Source of the DNA: CAZAMB01 sp964501365
GTDB taxonomy: Bacteria; Planctomycetota; Phycisphaerae; UBA1845
NCBI GenBank assembly: GCA_964501365.1
Contig: CAZCST010000009.1
Span: 62,001 to 126,000 of the forward strand
Direction: 5' to 3'
DNA length: 64,000 nt
Each line of letters starts with the position of its first letter. Within the stretch, counting starts at the first letter, position 1. The translations under genes were made by a program, and so were the position numbers. Of the stretch, positions 9,087 through 16,944 are shown one piece after another. The notes beneath the pieces are model-generated. The model was not told the origin of the DNA, did not search any database, and was given only the letters and a program-made list of their open reading frames with translations.

Positions 9087-9255
9087 TCACACTACCCACG
9101 ATTCTCTGACCGTCAAACTGAGGCCGAGTGACGAGCCGCATGAATCGCTTGGATTTATCACCAGGAACAAAGTGACGGGTCTGTGCGACGAGATGCTTCG
9201 CATCGCTCAGCATGTCACTGGCGCCCGATTATTGACCCCCCGCCATTCGATATTC

Positions 9256-9290
9256 AACAAAAAAGGCACCGGCAAGATTGCCGGTGCCTT
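9256..9290 (-). terminator. intrinsic terminator downstream of the cold-shock gene
   Basis: A perfect 12-bp stem (9263-9274 with 9279-9290) and a four-base loop are followed on the reverse strand by a run of T residues. It lies 26 bases past the cold-shock stop codon and would separate it from the BatA/VWA gene. Confidence 0.88.
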
Positions 9291-9315
9291 CGCGTTAGTC
9301 TGATTGCAGACGCGG

Positions 9316-9519
9316 CTACCCGATCACTTTGACCTGCGCCGCCTTCGGTCCTTTCTCGCCCTTGGTCAGTTCGAACTGCACCCGAGCGCCTTCCTGGAGA
9401 CTCCGATACCCATCGGTCTGAATCTCCGTCTGATGGACGAAAACATCGCCCCCATCATCCGACTGGATGAACCCAAAGCCCTTTGTGTTGTTAAACCACT
9501 TGACTGTACCTTCCGGCAT
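9316..9519 (-). CDS. cspA: cold-shock domain protein (CspA family)
   Basis: The 67-residue protein is a single cold-shock domain. Both RNA-binding motifs are intact: KGFGFIQ (RNP1 type) and DVFVHQ (RNP2 type), starting from EGTVKWFNNTKG. It binds single-stranded RNA or DNA and melts RNA structure. The start at 9519 has AGAGGTCG just upstream. The gene is a complete unit of its own, with a sigma70-type promoter at 9618-9646, a leader of about 92 bases, and a strong intrinsic terminator at 9256-9290. Confidence 0.95.
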   Translation of the reverse strand: MPEGTVKWFNNTKGFGFIQSDDGGDVFVHQTEIQTDGYRSLQEGARVQFELTKGEKGPKAAQVKVIG

Positions 9520-9617
9520 GTGACGACCTCTACTTCTTGGCACCCCCGGACCCTGGCCGTTGGAAACAAACACTGCTCCTACCAAAACCGGCACAGGAAC
9601 CCGTAGTGCGATTCTGC

Positions 9618-9646
9618 ATTATCGCCCAAATTAAAGCCTAAGTCAA
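9618..9646 (-). promoter_or_regulatory. sigma70-type promoter of the cold-shock gene
   Basis: On the reverse strand TTGACT (9646-9641), a 17-base spacer and GATAAT (9623-9618) form a close consensus match. Transcription would begin near 9611 and give a leader of about 92 bases before the ATG at 9519. Long leaders are usual for cspA-type genes, whose leader often controls cold-dependent translation. Confidence 0.6.
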
Positions 9647-9804
9647 CGAAAATCCCAAACGGGCATAAACTGCGAATCCTGCCGGTAATCCGAGTGGCTG
9701 GCACCCCCATTTCCTGTACAGACTTGCCATCCGTTGTTCGCTCCCCAGGCGCGGGCTACACTCCATGCCTTGGGCCACTCGTAGTCAAAACCGGAGAAAG
9801 CAAA

Positions 9805-10341
9805 ATGACCCCGTCGCCGCTGAATTTGAAGAAATGGATTGAGGAAAACCGCCACTTGCTCCGCCCGCCGGTGGGTAATCAATACCTGTATAGAGGCACA
9901 GATTTCTTCGTTATGGTCGTCGGCGGCCCCAACGCCCGCAACGACTTCCACGTCACCAAGTCTGAGGAATTCTTCTATCAGGTCAAGGGCGACATCGTCG
10001 TCCGCACCCGCGAGAACGGAAAGATCATTGATCACAAGGTCCGCGAGGGCGACACCTTCTTCACCCCGCCCAACGTCCCACACTCGCCGCAGCGCCCGCC
10101 AGATACCATCGGCATCGTCGTCGAGCGCGTCCGCCCGCCGGACGAGATGGAACACCTTGTGTTTTACTGCGAGAAATGCGGCGAGCTGGTGTGCGACATC
10201 GAGTTTGCCTGCAAGGATATTGTCGAGCATTTCCGCGAGACGATGGAGGCCTTCTGGAAGGACGACAAACGCCGGGCCTGCAAAAAGTGCGGCACCAAAG
10301 TCCCCAAACCCGGCCCGGTCTCGACGCTGCCGTCGTGTTAA
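9805..10341 (+). CDS. nbaC: 3-hydroxyanthranilate 3,4-dioxygenase
   Basis: The 178-residue protein matches bacterial 3-hydroxyanthranilate dioxygenase, a cupin that opens the ring of 3-hydroxyanthranilate in the kynurenine route to quinolinate and NAD. The catalytic iron ligands are visible as His49 and Glu55 in FHVTKSEEFFYQ and His93 in PPNVPHSPQRP. Arg45 and Arg97 fit the substrate-binding arginines. The C-terminal rubredoxin-like second metal site is present as CEKC and CKKC. The ATG at 9805 follows GGAGAAAG. A longer in-frame start at 9694 would add 37 unconserved residues. Its stop codon overlaps the start of the ThiD2-ThiE gene. No kynureninase, tryptophan dioxygenase or nadC is in the window. 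Confidence 0.92.
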   Translation: MTPSPLNLKKWIEENRHLLRPPVGNQYLYRGTDFFVMVVGGPNARNDFHVTKSEEFFYQVKGDIVVRTRENGKIIDHKVREGDTFFTPPNVPHSPQRPPDTIGIVVERVRPPDEMEHLVFYCEKCGELVCDIEFACKDIVEHFRETMEAFWKDDKRRACKKCGTKVPKPGPVSTLPSC

Positions 10342-11429
10342 CGTATCGCATTCTCGATGCCAACTTCAACCGCTCGCGAGAGGCGTTGCGGGTGATGGAG
10401 GAGTTTGCGCGGTTTGTGCTCGACGATGCAAGCCTTTCGGCAGCTATCAAAGGAGTCCGGCATGATCTCGCCGCAGCCGTCAAGAAACTGGCCGACTTAC
10501 CCGCAACATCGCCATATCGCCACATCGCCATATCATCACATAATCTGGTCGCTCACCGGGACATCCTGGGAGATGTCGGCACAACGATAACAACGCCAAC
10601 CGAATCAAAGCGAGCGGGCGAAACCGAAGTCCTAACCGCCGCCTGCAAACGTCTCACGGAATCGCTGCGGTGCCTCGAGGAATACGGGAAGATCATCGAC
10701 GGTGGGTTCGCCGCGCAAATCGAGCAACTTCGCTACCGCGCCTATGACCTTGAGCGGCGGTTGTTTGCGACGATCGGTGCGCGGCAGAAATTCGCGGGCG
10801 TTCGGCTGTACGTCCTGATGACCGAATCTCTATGCCAGTCCGATTGGTTTGAAACGGCTAGCGCCGCACTCGAAGGCGGAGCGGACTGCATCCAGCTCCG
10901 TGAAAAGAACCTGACAGACAGCGAATTGCTCGACCGCGCCCAACGCCTCGCCCAGCTTTGCCGCGACAAAGAAAAAATCTTCATCGTCAACGACCGCCCC
11001 GACATCGCGGTCGCGGCCAGCGCCCACGGCGTTCACCTTGGCCAGGACGACCTACCTGTGGCGGCCGCTCGCCGACTCCTGCCCGCGCACATGATCGTCG
11101 GCCTCAGCACCCACACCATCGAGCAGGTTGATGCCGCCATCGCTCAGGCCCCGGACTGCATCGCCGTCGGCCCCATGTTCGCCTCCCCCACCAAGCCCCA
11201 GCCTCACATCGCTGGTCCTGCCCTGCTCGCCGAGGCCCGAAAACGCACCGCGCTTCCGCTGGTCGCCATCGGCGGCATCGACGAAAGAAATATCTCCACC
11301 GTCCTAACCGTCGCTTCCGCGTGCATCTGCGTCTGTCGCGCGGTCATCTCCCAGTCCGACCCCGCCAATGCCGCTCGCCGCCTTCGCGATAAAATCGAAG
11401 CCAATCAAGCCAGGGCCTCCTCACTCTGA
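10335..11429 (+). CDS. thiE: ThiD2-ThiE fusion: HMP-P kinase-type domain plus thiamine-phosphate synthase
   Basis: The 364-residue protein has two parts. Residues 1-150 (TYRILDANFNRSREALRVMEEFARF, given here as RILDANFNRSREALRV then MEEFARFVLDD, and SLRCLEEYGKII) match the ThiD2 family, reported as a monofunctional hydroxymethylpyrimidine-phosphate kinase. Residues 155-364 form the TIM-barrel ThiE, with QLREKN, IVNDRPDIA, GVHLGQDD, GLSTHT, VGPMFASPTKP and AIGGI, covering the diphosphate and thiazole sites. ThiE joins HMP-PP and thiazole phosphate to make thiamine phosphate. Start: the GTG at 10335 overlaps the nbaC stop codon by seven bases, which suggests coupled translation. Residues near 55-70 come from a tandem repeat insertion. 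The stop codon lies inside a dispersed repeat. Confidence 0.88.
   Translation: MLTYRILDANFNRSREALRVMEEFARFVLDDASLSAAIKGVRHDLAAAVKKLADLPATSPYRHIAISSHNLVAHRDILGDVGTTITTPTESKRAGETEVLTAACKRLTESLRCLEEYGKIIDGGFAAQIEQLRYRAYDLERRLFATIGARQKFAGVRLYVLMTESLCQSDWFETASAALEGGADCIQLREKNLTDSELLDRAQRLAQLCRDKEKIFIVNDRPDIAVAASAHGVHLGQDDLPVAAARRLLPAHMIVGLSTHTIEQVDAAIAQAPDCIAVGPMFASPTKPQPHIAGPALLAEARKRTALPLVAIGGIDERNISTVLTVASACICVCRAVISQSDPANAARRLRDKIEANQARASSL
10504..10543. repeat. low-complexity tandem repeat inside the ThiD2 domain
   Basis: Units of the type ATCGCCAT and ATCGCCAC are repeated in tandem with small changes and drift into ATCATCAC. They encode a segment (SPYRHIAISSHN) between helix 2 and the ARD/GDVGT block of ThiD2 that the family does not need. 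The repeat stays in frame. Confidence 0.6.
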
Positions 11430-11484
11430 GCGCAGCGAAGAATCTCCGGCAGCCAAAGATCCATCGCCCTGCTCAGGATGACGG
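11421..11484. repeat. dispersed inverted repeat, GTCATTCTGAGCG family, copy 1
   Basis: The left arm TCACTCTGAGCGCAGCGAAG and a right arm ending CTCAGGATGACG are imperfect inverted copies. The arms match those of the element at 11856-11955. The TGA stop codon of the ThiD2-ThiE gene (11427-11429) lies inside the left arm. Confidence 0.6.
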
Positions 11485-11724
11485 GACGTTTTCGCATCCG
11501 CGCAAACTGGGGTTCGCGGCTCGACCCGTGATAAGCTGGAAACTCGCAGGGCGGATTATCGACCCGACGCGCCACCTTCCGAAAAAACACTCGATTCAGC
11601 CGCACTGACCCCGCAACGGAAATTGCTCAAACCTTTCTTACAGGCTCTACGCGCCACGCCGATAGAACAAGATACTCAACTGATGAAACGTTCGCGTTGC
11701 GCCTCTTCCGGGCCATCGTTTGCG

Positions 11725-11753
11725 TTGACTCGTCACAGTGTGAGTTCTAAACT
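11725..11753 (+). promoter_or_regulatory. candidate promoter of the prkA-yeaH-spoVR operon
   Basis: TTGACT (11725-11730), a 17-base spacer and TAAACT (11748-11753) form a good sigma70-type match. Transcription would start near 11760, within the dyad at 11758-11787, and leave a leader of about 235 bases. Confidence 0.45.
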
Positions 11754-11757
11754 TAGT

Positions 11758-11787
11758 CAGATAAAATCGTAAAAACGAGTTTATCTG
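11758..11787. promoter_or_regulatory. 30-base dyad at the predicted prkA transcription start
   Basis: CAGATAAA and TTTATCTG are exact inverted repeats around an inner CGT/ACG pair with an AAAA loop. It could be an operator overlapping +1 or a 5' stem-loop in the mRNA. It has no T-run after it, so it does not look like a terminator. Confidence 0.5.
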
Positions 11788-11855
11788 CGAAGAAAACGGC
11801 TCGGATCGTGCGGAATCGCCAGGACACCCGCCCGTCCGAATCTGCTGGGAATGCA

Positions 11856-11955
11856 GTCATCCTGATCGCAGCGAAGGATCAGACGTTTTTGATCGAGAAT
11901 CTTCGCTTCAGATTGACGATCTCCGGAGGATTCCCAGCTCCGCTCAGAATGACAG
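11856..11955. repeat. dispersed inverted repeat, GTCATTCTGAGCG family, copy 2
   Basis: The element begins GTCATCCTGATCGCAGCGAA and ends CCGCTCAGAATGAC, so its ends are imperfect inverted copies over about 24 bases. An internal pair (ATCAGACG region and CTTCGCTTCAGA) adds more dyad structure. It lies in the prkA leader. Confidence 0.65.
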
Positions 11956-11996
11956 CCGCTTGAGGCGCAAATGGGCGCCCAATGGAGGTTTCGGCG

Positions 11997-14066
11997 ATGG
12001 TACGTGCATCCGACATCCTTTCGGTAGTCGATCAACACTTGAACCCCACGCGCTTTCGCGAGCAGCATTGGGAGGGCTCGTTTGAGGAGTACCTCGATCT
12101 GGTCGCGGCCAATCCGCGCATCGCCCGCAATGCCTTCCAGCGCATCTACGACATGATCAAACATTTCGGCGCCGAGCGCTACAGTTCCATGCGCGAAGAT
12201 ATGATGCGCTACAAGTTTTTCACCGACCCCATCGACAACGGGGCCGACTCCATTTATGGCCTCGACCGCCCGCTCATGAACCTGGTGGACTTCTTCAAGT
12301 CCGCAGCTCATCAGTATGGAACCGAGCGACGCATTCTCCTGCTGCATGGACCCGTCGGCTCCAGCAAGAGCACCATCGCCCGCCTGCTCAAGAAGGGGTT
12401 GGAGTATTACTCCAAGCTCGATCAGGGCGCGCTCTATACGTTCTCATGGCACGTTCAGGACGAAAACGGCAAGACGATCGTCTATCCGTGTCCGATGCAC
12501 GAAGAGCCTTTGAAACTGATTCCGCCCGAAGCGCGCCGCTCCGTGCTTGGCAAGATCAACGAAGACCTCGATGAGGCCTCGCAAATCAGGGTCGAAGGTG
12601 CACTTGACCCGTTTTGCCGCCGCATGTTCGACGACCTGCTCATTCGCTACGACGGCGACTGGCGTAAGGTCATGGACCACGTCCGCGTCCGCCGCCTGAT
12701 CCTCAGCGAAAAGGATCGCGTCGGCATTGGCACGTTCCAGCCCAAGGACGAAAAGAATCAGGACTCGACCGAGCTCACCGGCGACATCAACTATCGCAAG
12801 ATCGCCGAGTACGGCACGGATTCCGACCCGCGCGCTTTCAACTTCGACGGCGAGCTCAATATTGCCAACCGCGGCATGATCGAATTCATCGAAGTGCTCA
12901 AGCTCGACGTGGCCTTCCTTTATGATCTGCTCGGCGCGTCGCAGGAGCACGTGATCAAACCCAAAAAATTCGCCCAGACGCATATCGATGAGGTCATCAT
13001 AGGTCACACGAACGAGCCGGAATACAAAAAGCTTCAGAGCAACGAACTCATGGAAGCCTTCCGCGACCGCACCATCAAGATCGACGTTCCCTACAACATC
13101 AAGCTCGACGACGAGATCAAGATTTACGAGCGCGACTTCAACAAGGAGCGCATCCGCGGTATTCACATTGCTCCGCATACCATCGAAACGGCGGCCATGT
13201 GGGCGGTGATGACCCGCCTCGACGAGCCCAAGAAGGCCGGCCTGACGCTCATGCAAAAGCTCAAGCTGTACAACGGAAAGAGCATCCCCAACTTCACCGA
13301 GGACTCCGTTCGAGAGCTGCACGACGAGGCCCCGCGCGAAGGCATGCAGGGCATCAGCCCGCGATACATTCAGGACAAGCTGTCCAACGCTCTCGTTTCC
13401 GATCAGGCCATTCAGGAAAAGTGCATCAATCCGTTCATGGTGATGAACGAACTTGAGTCAGGTCTTTCGCACCACAGCCTGATCACCGACGAGGAAACCA
13501 AGAGCACGTACCGCGAGCTCCTGGCCCTGGTCCGCGAGGAATACGAAGACACGCTCAAGTCCGAAGTGCAGCGGGCCATTTCCGCCGATGAAGACGCCAT
13601 CACCCGGCTCGCGTCCAACTACATCGAAAACGTCCGCGCCTACACCCAGCACGAAAAGGTGCGCAACAAGTACACCGGCAAGGACGAGTCGCCCGACGAA
13701 CGACTGATGCGCTCCATCGAGGAGAAGATTGATATCCCCGAGTCGCGCAAGGACGATTTCCGTCAGGAAATCATGAACTACATCGGCGCGCTCTCCCTCG
13801 ATGGCAAGCGCTTCGAGTACCACACCAACGCCCGGTTGCACAAGGCCCTCGAACTCAAGCTGTTCGAAGACCAGCGCGACACCATCAAGCTCAAGAACGT
13901 GGTCTCCGGCGTCGTCGATGACGAAACCCAGGCCAAGATCGACGTCGTCAAGCAGCGCCTCATCAAATACTTCGGCTACAACGAAACCAGCGCGACTGAC
14001 GTCCTCAACTACGTCGCCAGCATCTTCGCAAGAGGTGACACGAAGGAGGAGACAAAGAAGAAGTAA
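11997..14066 (+). CDS. prkA: PrkA-family serine protein kinase / AAA+ protein
   Basis: The 689-residue protein matches PrkA (YeaG). The N-terminal AAA domain has the Walker A motif GPVGSSKST near residue 115, and the C-terminal half is the kinase-like PrkA_C region. Homologues phosphorylate proteins or act as AAA+ protease-like factors in sporulation, nitrogen-starvation and stationary-phase responses. The start is ATG 11997: GGAGGT ends seven bases before it, whereas the in-frame ATG at 11982 would place the Shine-Dalgarno sequence inside the coding region. It is first in the conserved prkA-yeaH-spoVR operon. The last residues (RGDTKEETKKK) run into a repeat-rich spacer. Confidence 0.95.
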   Translation: MVRASDILSVVDQHLNPTRFREQHWEGSFEEYLDLVAANPRIARNAFQRIYDMIKHFGAERYSSMREDMMRYKFFTDPIDNGADSIYGLDRPLMNLVDFFKSAAHQYGTERRILLLHGPVGSSKSTIARLLKKGLEYYSKLDQGALYTFSWHVQDENGKTIVYPCPMHEEPLKLIPPEARRSVLGKINEDLDEASQIRVEGALDPFCRRMFDDLLIRYDGDWRKVMDHVRVRRLILSEKDRVGIGTFQPKDEKNQDSTELTGDINYRKIAEYGTDSDPRAFNFDGELNIANRGMIEFIEVLKLDVAFLYDLLGASQEHVIKPKKFAQTHIDEVIIGHTNEPEYKKLQSNELMEAFRDRTIKIDVPYNIKLDDEIKIYERDFNKERIRGIHIAPHTIETAAMWAVMTRLDEPKKAGLTLMQKLKLYNGKSIPNFTEDSVRELHDEAPREGMQGISPRYIQDKLSNALVSDQAIQEKCINPFMVMNELESGLSHHSLITDEETKSTYRELLALVREEYEDTLKSEVQRAISADEDAITRLASNYIENVRAYTQHEKVRNKYTGKDESPDERLMRSIEEKIDIPESRKDDFRQEIMNYIGALSLDGKRFEYHTNARLHKALELKLFEDQRDTIKLKNVVSGVVDDETQAKIDVVKQRLIKYFGYNETSATDVLNYVASIFARGDTKEETKKK

Positions 14067-14071
14067 AAGAT

Positions 14072-14135
14072 TGAAATGAGAAGATAGAAGAGTGAAAAAG
14101 ATTCTATCTTCTCTCTTCTAACTTCTCACTTTCCA
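14072..14135. repeat. GAAGATAGAAG-type repeat forming a hairpin between prkA and yeaH
   Basis: GAGAAGATAGAA (14078-14089) and TTCTATCTTCTC (14102-14113) pair over 12 bases, and more TTCT/AGAA repeats flank them. The same word family occurs in mutS (22622-22662) and between gspG and gspH (25863-25945). It may stabilise or separate messages in the operon, but it has no T-run. Confidence 0.55.
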
Positions 14136-14137
14136 TC

Positions 14138-15238
14138 ATGGGCCTTCAAATCGACAAAGACCACCAACGCTTCCGCCGGATCGTCAAGGGCAAAATCCGC
14201 GACGACCTGCGAAAGTTCCTGACGCGCGGCGAACTGCTCGGCCGCGAAGGCAAGAAGTACATCACCATCCCCGTCAAGGGCATCGAAATTCCACACTTCC
14301 GCTACGGCGATAACTCCGACGGCGGCGTCGGCAAGGGTGACGGCAAGCCCGGCGACCCGGTCAACGGCGACGGTGAAGGAATGGGCCCCGGCGGCGAACA
14401 GGAAGGCCAGCACCTCATGGAAGTCGAGGTCAGCCTCGACGAGCTCGCCGAAATCCTCGGCGAAGAGCTCAAGCTTCCGCGCATCAAGCCCAAGGGCAAA
14501 CACCGCATCACCAGCGAACGCGACCGCTACAGCGGCATCCGCCAGTCGGGCCCGGAGTCGCTGCGCCACTTCAAGCGAACCTTTCGTCGCGCCCTCCGCC
14601 GTCAGATCATGTCGGGCCTCTACAACCCCGACTCCCCGCGCATCATCTTTGAGCGACGCGACAAAATGTACCGCAGTTGGAAGACCACCCTTAGCCCGCA
14701 ATCCAACGCCGTCATCATTTACATGATGGACGTCTCCGGCTCGATGGGCGATGAGCAGAAAGAGCTCGTCCGTTTGGAAGCCTTCTGGATCGACGCGTGG
14801 CTACGCAAGAATTACCAAGGCATAGAAAGCCGCTACATCGTCCACGATGTCCGCGCCGGCGAAGTCGATCGCGAAACCTTTTTCCGCGTCCGCGAGGACG
14901 GTGGCACGCGCATCAGCAGCGCCTTTCGCCTCGCCCGCGAACTCATCGAGCACAAATACGCGCCGACCGACTGGAACATCTACCTGTTCCACTTCTCCGA
15001 CGGCGACAATTCCAGCGAGTCCGACAGCCGAGAGTGTTGCACCATGCTCCGCGAACACCTGCTCCCCTCGCTCAACATGTTCGGCTATTGCCAGGTCGCC
15101 AGCGCCTACGGCAGCGGAAACTTCGTCAATGTCCTGCACGACAACCTCTCCGACGTTCCGTCCGTGGTCACCAGCCGCGTCAACACCAAGGACGACATCT
15201 ACGACAGCATCCGCCTCTTTTTTGCAGCCGGGAGATAG
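14138..15238 (+). CDS. yeaH: YeaH/YhbH family protein (DUF444, VWA-like)
   Basis: The 366-residue protein matches the DUF444 family throughout: IDKDHQRFRRIVKGKIR at the start, the charged Gly-rich GDGKPGDPVNGDGEG linker near residues 65-85, and a VWA-like domain with MMDVSGSMGD near residue 200. It ends with PSVVTSRVNTKDDIYDSIRL (pattern SRVNTKDDIYDSIR). Its partners in many bacteria are PrkA and SpoVR, in this order, and together they act in stress or starvation adaptation. The molecular role is not settled. It starts 71 bases after prkA across a repeat and ends nine bases before spoVR. Confidence 0.93.
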   Translation: MGLQIDKDHQRFRRIVKGKIRDDLRKFLTRGELLGREGKKYITIPVKGIEIPHFRYGDNSDGGVGKGDGKPGDPVNGDGEGMGPGGEQEGQHLMEVEVSLDELAEILGEELKLPRIKPKGKHRITSERDRYSGIRQSGPESLRHFKRTFRRALRRQIMSGLYNPDSPRIIFERRDKMYRSWKTTLSPQSNAVIIYMMDVSGSMGDEQKELVRLEAFWIDAWLRKNYQGIESRYIVHDVRAGEVDRETFFRVREDGGTRISSAFRLARELIEHKYAPTDWNIYLFHFSDGDNSSESDSRECCTMLREHLLPSLNMFGYCQVASAYGSGNFVNVLHDNLSDVPSVVTSRVNTKDDIYDSIRLFFAAGR

Positions 15239-15247
15239 CCGCCGACC

Positions 15248-16810
15248 ATGATCAGCAAGAATCTCAAACTCCCGGTGGAAATCGCAAGGCATGCGGAAAG
15301 CATCGCCGACCACGCACGACGTGAAGGCCTCGATTTCTACCCGACCATCTTCGAAATGCTCAGCGCCGAGCAGATGGCCCAGGTCGCGGCCTACGGCGGA
15401 TTCCCCCAACGCTACCCGCACTGGCGGTTCGGCATGGAGTTCGAACGCCTCAGCAAGCAAAGCCGCTACGGCCTGTCGCGTATTTACGAAATGGTGATCA
15501 ACACCAACCCGTGCTACGCCTATCTGCTCGTGGACAACATGATGGTGGACCACAAAACCGTCATCGCCCACGTCTACGGCCACTGCGACTTCTTCAAGAA
15601 CAACACCTGGTTTGGCCACACCGACCGCCGCATGATGGACGAGATGGCCAACCACGCCACGCGCGTCCGACGCTACATCGAAAAGTACGGCTACGAGCGC
15701 GTGGAAAGCCTCATCGACACGTGCCTTTCCATTGAGAACCTCATCGACCCGCATTCGGTCTTCATGCGCCGCGAGCCGCAATATCCTGTTGATCGCAAAA
15801 TCGAGGAACAGGGCAGCGATACCACCGCGCGCTACCCGGCCAAGGGCTACATGGAGCGATACATTAATCCGCCCTCGCGCATGGCCAGGGACCGCGAATC
15901 GCAGCGCGTCGAAGACGCCAAGGCCAAGGACCGCTACCCCGCACGACCAATGCGCGACGTGATGCTCTTCCTGCTACAGAACGCCCCCCTTCGCGACTGG
16001 GAGGCCGACATATTGGCCCTCATCCGCGAAGAGGCCTACTACTTTGCCCCCCAGGGCCAGACCAAAATCATGAACGAAGGCTGGGCCAGCTACTGGCACT
16101 CCACGCTCATGACCAACTATATCCTCAGCGACCACGAGCTCATCGACTACTGCGAGCACCACAGCGGCACGCTCGCCACCTCACCGGGACGACTCAACCC
16201 CTACAAAATGGGAATCGAACTCTTCCGGGACATCGAACGCCGCTGGAACACGGGTCGCTATGGCCCCGCCTACGACTCCTGCGACGACATGGCCGTCCGC
16301 CGCGAATGGGGCAAGGAAAAAATGCCCAAAGGCCGCGTCGTAGGCCGCGCCTCGCCGGGCCGAGAAAAAATCTACCAGGTCCGCGCCCTTTACAACGACG
16401 TAACTTTCCTCGACGAATTCCTCACGCCGGAGTTCGTAGACGAGCAGGACCTCTATCACTACCGCCAGGACCCGGCCACGGGAAAAATGGTCGTCGTCAC
16501 CCGCGACTTCGACAAGATCAAGCAGCAGCTACTTTTCATGCTCACCAACCACGCCCAGCCTTATATCTACGTCATGGACGGCAACTACCGGAACCGCGGC
16601 GAGCTCTACCTCGGTCACAGCCACACCGGGGCCGATATCGAAATCAAGTACGGCGTCGAAACGCTCAAGCAGATGCACAAGCTCTGGAAGCGCCCGGTTC
16701 ACCTCGCCGCCCGCATCGACGACGAACCGATCCTCTTCTCCTTCGACGGAGAACAATCCACCCAGCAGCACATCGACGACTCCATGACCGCCCCGGCCAA
16801 TCAATTTTAG
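15248..16810 (+). CDS. spoVR: SpoVR family protein
   Basis: The 520-residue protein has the usual SpoVR length and motifs: GLDFYPTIFEML, VAAYGGFPQRYPHWRFGMEF (pattern GGFPQRYPHWRFGMEF), VINTNPCYAYLL, HVYGHCDFFKNN, MNEGWASYWH and GIELFRDIERRWN. SpoVR is needed for spore cortex formation in Bacillus, and the YcgB homologue is a stationary-phase protein in enterics. The biochemical activity is unknown. The His/Glu pattern (HVYGHCDFF, NEGWASYWH) is compatible with metal binding. It is the last gene of the prkA-yeaH-spoVR operon and convergent with the DUF255 protein gene. Confidence 0.94.
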   Translation: MISKNLKLPVEIARHAESIADHARREGLDFYPTIFEMLSAEQMAQVAAYGGFPQRYPHWRFGMEFERLSKQSRYGLSRIYEMVINTNPCYAYLLVDNMMVDHKTVIAHVYGHCDFFKNNTWFGHTDRRMMDEMANHATRVRRYIEKYGYERVESLIDTCLSIENLIDPHSVFMRREPQYPVDRKIEEQGSDTTARYPAKGYMERYINPPSRMARDRESQRVEDAKAKDRYPARPMRDVMLFLLQNAPLRDWEADILALIREEAYYFAPQGQTKIMNEGWASYWHSTLMTNYILSDHELIDYCEHHSGTLATSPGRLNPYKMGIELFRDIERRWNTGRYGPAYDSCDDMAVRREWGKEKMPKGRVVGRASPGREKIYQVRALYNDVTFLDEFLTPEFVDEQDLYHYRQDPATGKMVVVTRDFDKIKQQLLFMLTNHAQPYIYVMDGNYRNRGELYLGHSHTGADIEIKYGVETLKQMHKLWKRPVHLAARIDDEPILFSFDGEQSTQQHIDDSMTAPANQF

Positions 16811-16944
16811 ATCAGTCGGGTAAGGCGCATCGCCGGTTGATGTACAACCCTCGTCGAGCGACGGCGATCGTACCAACGGCGGAAATGTGGACACGGGTTG
16901 CATGCCCGGTCATCCAAACGGCAAGCAGGAACGATGATTTGTAG

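Larger units (their letters stand above)
11485..11996. other. upstream region of the prkA operon
   Basis: No gene is supported here. The stretch holds a candidate promoter (11725-11753), a 30-base dyad at the expected start of transcription (11758-11787), a second copy of the inverted repeat (11856-11955) and the prkA Shine-Dalgarno sequence GGAGGT (11984-11989). Confidence 0.6.

Noticed and set aside
12444..13322. 292-residue open frame antisense to prkA
   Set aside because: It is a high-GC shadow of a strongly conserved gene.
14801..15781. 326-residue open frame antisense to yeaH and spoVR
   Set aside because: It spans two real genes on the other strand and has only shadow-type Val/Ala/Asp composition.
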